The position numbers and the translations under genes were made by a program. Shown here in pieces: positions 58,010-64,000 of a stretch of DNA of 64,000 bases. Positions within the stretch are counted from its first letter, which is position 1. Every line of letters starts with the position of its first letter. The notes beneath the pieces were generated by a model, which made no database searches, was not told the origin of the DNA, and was given only the letters and a program-made list of their open reading frames with translations. Source of the DNA: Progne subis subis (taxonomy: Eukaryota > Chordata > Aves > Passeriformes > Hirundinidae); contig JAKJHU010001658.1 of the NCBI GenBank assembly GCA_022316685.1, positions 1-64,000 of the forward strand, read 5' to 3'.

Positions 58010-58093
58010 GATCACAGAATCATAGAATATTTTGTGTTGGGAGGAATCTTTAAAGGTCATCTAATTCAAACACCCTGCATTGAGCAAGGCATT
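58010..58093 (-). mobile_element. CR1 LINE 3' fragment
   Basis: The plus strand begins CACAGAATCATAGAAT, the complement of a CR1 tail, and continues with GTTGGGAGGAATCTTTAAAG and CATCTAATTCAAACACCC, a diverged version of the usual 3' block. Severely 5'-truncated and old. Confidence 0.9.
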
Positions 58094-59984
58094 TCCTGAT
58101 AATTTCCAGACTCATGTGTTCTGGACTTTTATATCTTAGTTTCTCTAAAGTACATTTCTTCTTTACAATTTGGTTTCTGTTTGATTGTAATACTTGTGTC
58201 TCTCTGCTCTGCTTTGCTGCTGTTTGTCTATGTTAGTGTGTTTTAAAGTTTGCATGTAAACAACTCTTCATCTATTCTTTAAAGATGTGCTGGATTTAGG
58301 TTTCTTGTGGGCAGCATGGAAATATGTTATGAAGCCTCTTTCTGTGTCTACATAAACCCATTTTTCGGCATACTTGCCAATGAAAATATTTCCAGTCGTG
58401 TGTTTTCATTCAGGGACTCCTTCCATAGAAAATCAGTACTATCTGTTCTTGGGCTTTGTTCCTGAGATTCAAATATTTTAGAGTCTTTTGCCTTCTGCAA
58501 AGCCCTGAGCCAGACGCAAGAAAGAGACCGAGTCTTCAGGTTCTGATTTTTCAAGGTTGCGTGCTTTGTTTATTATTTCTTATCTTAAAATACAACCAAA
58601 GGAATGCCCTGGACTTCGACAGTCTGTAGCTCTTCTACTCTCCAATTAGTAAGAAAGAAATAAAAGAAAAGTCTGACTGTCAAAATAGAGTCCTATTTCA
58701 ATCTTGCCAATCCAAAATCTGTGCTGCTTTCTGAATTTCCAGGGTCGCTGGGCACCTGTTCTAGGTACTTAAAATTTACCAAAATTATTATGGAATATTA
58801 GTCCAGTGATAAACTGAGTCTGTTTGTAATCAGGAAAGCTTTGAAAAATACGTTAAAGGTGGATAGCAGCAATATCTGTACAAATGATAAATCTGATATT
58901 AAGAAGACTACAAGATGTCTGGAGTTCCCTAGACATGTATTTCTCTTTCTGTCTCTTGGGAGGCTGTGAGGAAAGTCTGTATTTTTCTGAGATTCCTACT
59001 ATTTAGAAGGAATAGCTGGGCAGCTACGTGTTTGAAAAGTCTAGACATGTCCGCTTTGCATATATTAACTGTGAACTGAAGTAAGGGCTTAGTGTTCATG
59101 TAGGTACAATTTCCCATGGATTGAATTCATGGTGAAAGCTTTAAACAGCAAATGTGTACATATTTCTGTTTGAAAAATCTTGGGCAAAAATAAGTCATAC
59201 ATACTTCTCATGATAATGAGTAGGCTCAGTTTCCTGCTTTTACCTTACTTTTTTTAGTTCATTATCTTTTCATTGTACAATTTTTTTTTTTTTTAATTAA
59301 GAAACAGGTGGTTTTATCTGCATCTTAGAGTTTCTGTCATGACCTTGGCATGTATTTAGAGGTATTTTAAGGAAAATTAGAACACGTATTCCACTCTAAT
59401 ATTCTGCTTCCATGTATTTCGCTGATCAGCTCTCCTTTTGATCTTTCCATCTCCCTCATCACTATTTGTTTCCTTCAAAGCCTCTCATTTTCCTTCCTGC
59501 TTTTCTACTTCAGGAAGAAAAAAGATACTTTTCAGACTCTTCACTTCTTGATTTGCCTGATCACTCCTCCATTTCCACTTCCTTGCCTTAGGACTGCATC
59601 TGTAAGACCTATTGTTTCAAAGTGCTCTGTGACTTAGTTCTTGTCAGCACCTAATGCTATCTTACCCCGCGCTCACTTGAAATCTTTGCCTTTAGCTCTT
59701 TGTTCCAGCAAAGAATAGCAGTAGGTCTTCCTATCACCTCTTTTCTCACCTGTCGTTTCTTATGTGAGCTATTGCCCGCTAAATAAGATAGATAATTGGA
59801 ATAGGGAATGTTTCTCATCCCGTGATTTTGCAGAGCACCATGTACACTTTATAATAACACAACTTAATAGATACTGTGACTGTCAATACTGTCTATATAG
59901 TAAATGGAAAATAGTGAAGCTACTGCCAAGTTTTTGCTCCAAACTGCATGGAAGGCTGTCCCAAGTTTTAAATTTTGGTGACCC
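58094..59984. other. Gene-free AT-rich sequence
   Basis: A T run at 59280-59294 and a pyrimidine-rich stretch at 59400-59560 are the only notable compositional features. No gene recognised. Confidence 0.55.
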
Positions 59985-60582
59985 TGAAACATGATTTTAG
60001 AATTAAGATTTTAGCTAAGGGTTAGAAGCAATCTATATTGATCAAGATGTTAGATTAGTAAAGTGTAGGTTAATGATTATTAGATGCCCAAGCTAGAGCT
60101 AACTGTTATATTATGAGCTTGTTTATAGGAAAAGTGGAGTAAGTGAACCATCATAAGAACAGATTGAAACCAGTAAGAACAATGGCCAGCACCTGGACTT
60201 GGTATCCATCAATCACGAAGAAGGGCACCTTGGATTGTGCCAGAGGGTCATAGAGACCTGATGAAGACTCTCCTGGCTTCATCCTTTGAGACCACTGACC
60301 CAATTCGAGACCACTGACCCAATTCAAGAGAAGAACTGCACACGCGTGAAGGACTGATAGCCTCATTTCAATACAGAGCGGGGATGGGAGGTGCTGGGGT
60401 TATGCATATGTATTGTATGTAAGGTCTTGGAAAATAAATAGAGAGCAAAGAGCCTTGTCCGGGGCGGCCACGCCTTTCGGAGATGACTCCTGTGCTGCCA
60501 GCCGATGAATAAACATACCACTTTCTAACTTTAAAGAGTTAAAAGGTCTTTGTCCGTGATTGTATCAGTTTTCAACAACTCA
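59985..60582 (+). mobile_element. ERVK-like solo LTR
   Basis: Plus-oriented LTR beginning near TGAAACATGATTTTAG. It has CATAAGAACAGATTGAAACC and CCAGCACCTGGACTTGG blocks, AATAAA at 60508-60513 and a terminus near TTTCAACAACTCA. A 19-bp unit is duplicated in tandem at 60288-60325. The tail CACTTTCTAACTTTAAAG resembles the inverted LTR at 41153. A 4-bp ACCC match flanks the proposed ends but could be chance; boundaries are approximate by about 15 bases. Confidence 0.75.
60288..60325. repeat. Two-copy 19-bp tandem duplication inside the LTR
   Basis: The unit GAGACCACTGACCCAATTC occurs twice without differences, at 60288-60306 and 60307-60325. Confidence 0.95.
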
Positions 60583-60928
60583 ACCCTTCCTGTGGCATCT
60601 TTCGCTAGTAGCTGAGCTTGTAGATTGTTCTCTGAACTTCTTCCAACATCTTATGTACTGTTGGAAATACCTTTCTCTTAGCACTTGCTGAAAAGGAGAT
60701 CCCTCATTAGATGATTAATGAAAAGATGAAACAAAGAATCAGATGAAAACCAGCATCCTTTAAAGTGCACATATTGGTAGAACTATTGTGAGAAACAACA
60801 ATTTCCATATGGGAAATCATTTGTTTGACAGTTGTTCCATATTATCTAGGCACATGCCTTGGATCTGGTGAAGGAATATTCCTGCATTTTTCAGAAGAAA
60901 TAGCAGGGAAAAGGGAACTTTTCTAGCA
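60583..60928. other. Gene-free spacer
   Basis: About 350 bp of AT-rich sequence between an LTR and a CR1 tail; nothing recognised. Confidence 0.55.
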
Positions 60929-61014
60929 GGAGATGTCCCTGGCCATGGCAGGGGAAGTTGGGACTAGGTGATCTTTAAGGTCCATTCCAATCCCTTAACA
61001 TTTTATGATTCTTT
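60929..61014 (+). mobile_element. CR1 LINE 3' fragment
   Basis: The plus strand reads GGAGATGTCCCTGGCCATGG, then GGTGATCTTTAAGGTCC and ATTCCAATCCC, ending TTTTATGATTCTT. This is the 3' end of CR1 in plus orientation with the usual ATGATTCT tail. Confidence 0.92.
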
Positions 61015-61427
61015 GGATGTCATAATCCAGGTCAAAATTTGCAGATAATGTATAAAATTATTTTCTATTATCGATTGCTTTCTGCATTCTTTTTAACAGA
61101 CTGGCAATTAAAACCATTAATATCTCAATACAATATGATCTCTGTTTTAAAACTGACCTAACTGATGTGTTAGCCTCTCCCAGATGTGAAATCTCTCCCC
61201 AAAGGTCAACTTTATTTCCTGGATTTTTGCATAAAAATGGGTCTTGACCTTTGCTTATGGTAATTAGCATTATCTTTTTGGTTTAAACATTTTCCAGGTA
61301 TACATACGAAACAACAACAATACCAGAGTGAAAACATATGCTTACCATGTCTTAGAGCTATTTATTTTACATCCTTTCAATTACTGTTCTCAATAACAAC
61401 GTTCATTTTGTGTGATGAAATAACTGT

Positions 61428-61462
<35 letters not shown>

Positions 61463-64000
61463 GTAAGACTGGAGAAATCTAATGTGTGTTTTATGCCAAT
61501 ATTTATTTTCCACCTATTTAAAACTCAAAAAGGTAATGAATGTTGTTTACTGTTGTTTGTACGAGCTCCACTGTTGCTTGGTGTGCAAAAAGGGGTGGCT
61601 TGGAGAATCCACCTTTTCAGAGGTTCTTCTTAGAAAGGGAGAGTGAGATTTTCATCTTTTGGGCTACTATTTGTTTTGCAACATCAGCATCGTTAAAGAG
61701 GGCTTCTGTTGGCTGCACTGCTTGGAATACCTGCAAATTTCCATTAAGAGAGATAGCAGTGTTGAATATGCTTGACGTACACCTAGAAAATACTGTGTAT
61801 TGGGTAGAAATGGATTTCAAACAGTTTTTTAGCAAATATGCTGACACCAGTTTCAGCAGAAAGTAGTATCAAGGTTTAAAAAATTATTACATTTTACATC
61901 CTGTCTCAAAACTGAAATTAGATTTCAAAACTGAAGCAGGACTATGCATCCCTCTATACTAAAAAGAAAATATTTATTAATTGAGTCTAAATTTTCCTTT
62001 CTTCTTCCATGTATTTTTTTCCTCCTTGTTGTTAAGCTGCTGCAATAAACTTCAAGAGACAAGATGTCTTGTTGTTTGCTTTTTGATTTAAACATCTCTA
62101 AGAAAGACCTTTTAAAGAAGTAGCCACGCTGATTATTTCAGCCAACATACCTCTGTGTTTGTAGCACATTTTTTGTTCTGAATTTACAAACCTTCTTTCC
62201 TCTTTTGAATGAATACTAGAAAAGTAAAAGTGTTTGTTTTTGCTACTTTTTCGCTGCATTTTTTCTTTGTACTACCTGTCAAAGAGGAAATATTAGTATG
62301 TTAAGCATTATTTCTTCTTTTGTTTTACAGGTGACCTGCTATTTTTGTTTTCTTTTTTTTTTTTTTTTTCCCTTTCTCTAATATACTAATTGATAACTGT
62401 GTGCTAAATTTTGCAGTCTGGCAGGGAATAAGAGCACTCATAAAAGATATGAACTCAGTCATTCTTGAGCATTCTTTAGGCTTTATGTTCATACATGTTG
62501 TGGTGCTATTCTGTGTTTTGTGGATACAGTAGAGATTATCTGGAACAGGACAGTCTTGGCAGTCAGTTTGTATTTATTTCGGTATTATAGAGGCTTTTGA
62601 TTAAGACTGCACTGTTCTGTCTTATTTTCTGAGCTTATTTCTTTGAGGGCACCTTCTTATTAATTCGGCTTTAACAAGAAATGTACTGCGCCAACATTTT
62701 TTTCTGCTCAGCACCGTTGAGCCATTGCTTTCTTTTTCTAATCCTAGAAACAGTAGATAATGTAGATATTATATTTCTGATAATTCAAGATTGTTTTCAA
62801 CATCATATCCATGAACTTTATATAGCCTTCTTTTGAGTGCTAGGCCAAGCCTAGCCAGATCTCAGAGACAGGAAATTATTCCTGGCATTAATTTTGTTCT
62901 TTCTTGAGTCAGTTCTCTTTTTTCCTTTGCCACTTAAGCCATTATTTTCTCTCATTTATTCATGCCTTCATTAAAATGAAAATTATGAAAATTTATATAA
63001 AATAATGTATGTTTTAATATTTTCTGAGTGTTACCTTTATAGTAAAGAGACCCTGCTGTTATCATGATGGTTAGCTGCTCAGTTGTTCTGTGTCTGTATT
63101 ACAGAGTTTTTCCCGCTGACACCAGTATAAATCACAAGGTATTGGTGTTGGTAATAACAGAGTCAGGATAAATCCAACACTTTTAACATTCTTTCTGAAT
63201 TCTTGACCAGGCTTTTAGCTAATGATATGTCAGCATAAACTGTGCAGAAATCAATAGTCGCCTAGACCATCATGGACAGGGCAAAATTATTATGTAATTT
63301 AAAGCATGTTATTTTTTCTGCAAAAATCATTTTATGTACTATTTATTTTAGAGTTATACTGCTGTTTGTGTCCCTATTCTCTTTTGTACTCCTTTTCTAG
63401 AGCAGTGTTCAAGGACATCATGGACACCTCAGATCTGGAGGGCAAGCCATAGCTTGTGAGGTACTCGTGCCAATAGAGGCATCTGCTGTTTGCTATTTTC
63501 TTTGGACTCAGATTTGAGATGGCAGAAATTTGCACATGGTGATCTCTTTGGATACTGGCTTCTGAAAAATGCATCCCTTGGGTTTTGTATATGTGTTTAT
63601 GTTCTGCCATGTGATGGTTTTCTTTAGAAATGTGGGACTCCTGCATTTGATCAAGGTTTAATTCCGATATGCACCCTGTTCAGTTCTCTCTGCATTTGAG
63701 TTTCGTAACAACAGAGCTCTAGTGACTTCAGCAAAGGCATTTTGAATAGTAAAATAGGACATACAAGTATCTTCTTCCCTTCTTTTCTTCCTCCCTCCCT
63801 TCCTGCCTGCCTGCCTCTCTCCCTCCTTTTTCAGCCAGCAAACATTGCACCTATCTGGTCGTGTAGACCTGTGTGGTTGAAGCAGCATCAGTGAACCAAT
63901 CCTGATTTACGGCAGTCTTAAATGTACTCCAGACCTGAGGATAAGACATAAAAAATCTCTGTTGCAGAGGTTTGGAACCCAGAAACATCTAATCTCAACT
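61015..64000. other. Gene-free AT-rich sequence to the window end
   Basis: Holds a T28 run (61430-61457), a T-rich run near 62346-62369, and a CCTC/CCTG pyrimidine repeat at 63775-63830. Open frames at 61540-61866 (plus) and 61617-61847 (minus) overlap and match no family I know. No gene recognised. Confidence 0.5.

Noticed and set aside
61540..61866. 108-codon plus-strand frame with a 76-codon antisense frame
   Set aside because: Both read smoothly but match no family I know, and overlap each other; no evidence for either.
1..64000. tRNA, rRNA, CRISPR arrays, bacterial operons or defence systems
   Set aside because: No cloverleaf-type B-box context, no ribosomal sequence, no spaced direct repeats and no dense coding; the window is vertebrate noncoding DNA.

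Overview
The window looks like vertebrate, almost certainly bird, nuclear DNA. It is AT-rich, holds no long open reading frame of host type, is scattered with CR1 LINE fragments carrying the avian-type 3' end, and has many single long terminal repeats (LTRs) of the kinds common in songbird genomes. I found no host protein-coding gene, rRNA, tRNA, CRISPR array or prokaryotic-style system. It reads as a large intergenic or intronic stretch. The bird assignment rests on CR1 and LTR sequence character. A passerine host is likely but inferred from remembered LTR style.

Layout. 1-15.3 kb is mostly unique AT-rich sequence with simple repeats and one short CR1 tail. An ERVL-like LTR lies at 16.1-16.9 kb. 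A nearly full-length but dead CR1 element spans about 18.15-22.95 kb on the plus strand, with remnants of ORF1 (esterase-like), endonuclease and reverse transcriptase. Its endonuclease region is split by a solo LTR (19894-20434) flanked by an exact 6-bp target-site duplication, so the order of insertion is clear. A solo ERVL-type LTR with an exact 5-bp duplication lies at 25433-26000. Two copies of another LTR, about 95% alike by eye, lie in opposite orientation at 29270-29931 and 37719-38376. The second copy begins a cluster of four LTRs in under 4 kb (37.7-41.5 kb). Further LTRs lie at 51.1-52.6 kb, 55.4-56.7 kb and 60.0-60.6 kb. LTRs total roughly 8 kb of the 64 kb.

The most unusual structure not explained by a repeat family I recognise is a near-perfect inverted repeat at 33761-33890: two 41-nt arms with one mismatch around a 26-nt loop. 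Other structural signals are a perfect 54-bp (GT/AT/AC) palindrome at 50307-50360, an uninterrupted 63-base A tract at 28297-28359, a 13-unit ATTCC array at 56889-56953, and C tracts near 49.67 and 51.39 kb. Several unique stretches have the look of conserved noncoding elements, especially about 42.24-42.59 kb, but that needs an alignment to decide.

There is no functional cooperation between genes to describe. The content is transposon history plus unassigned noncoding DNA.
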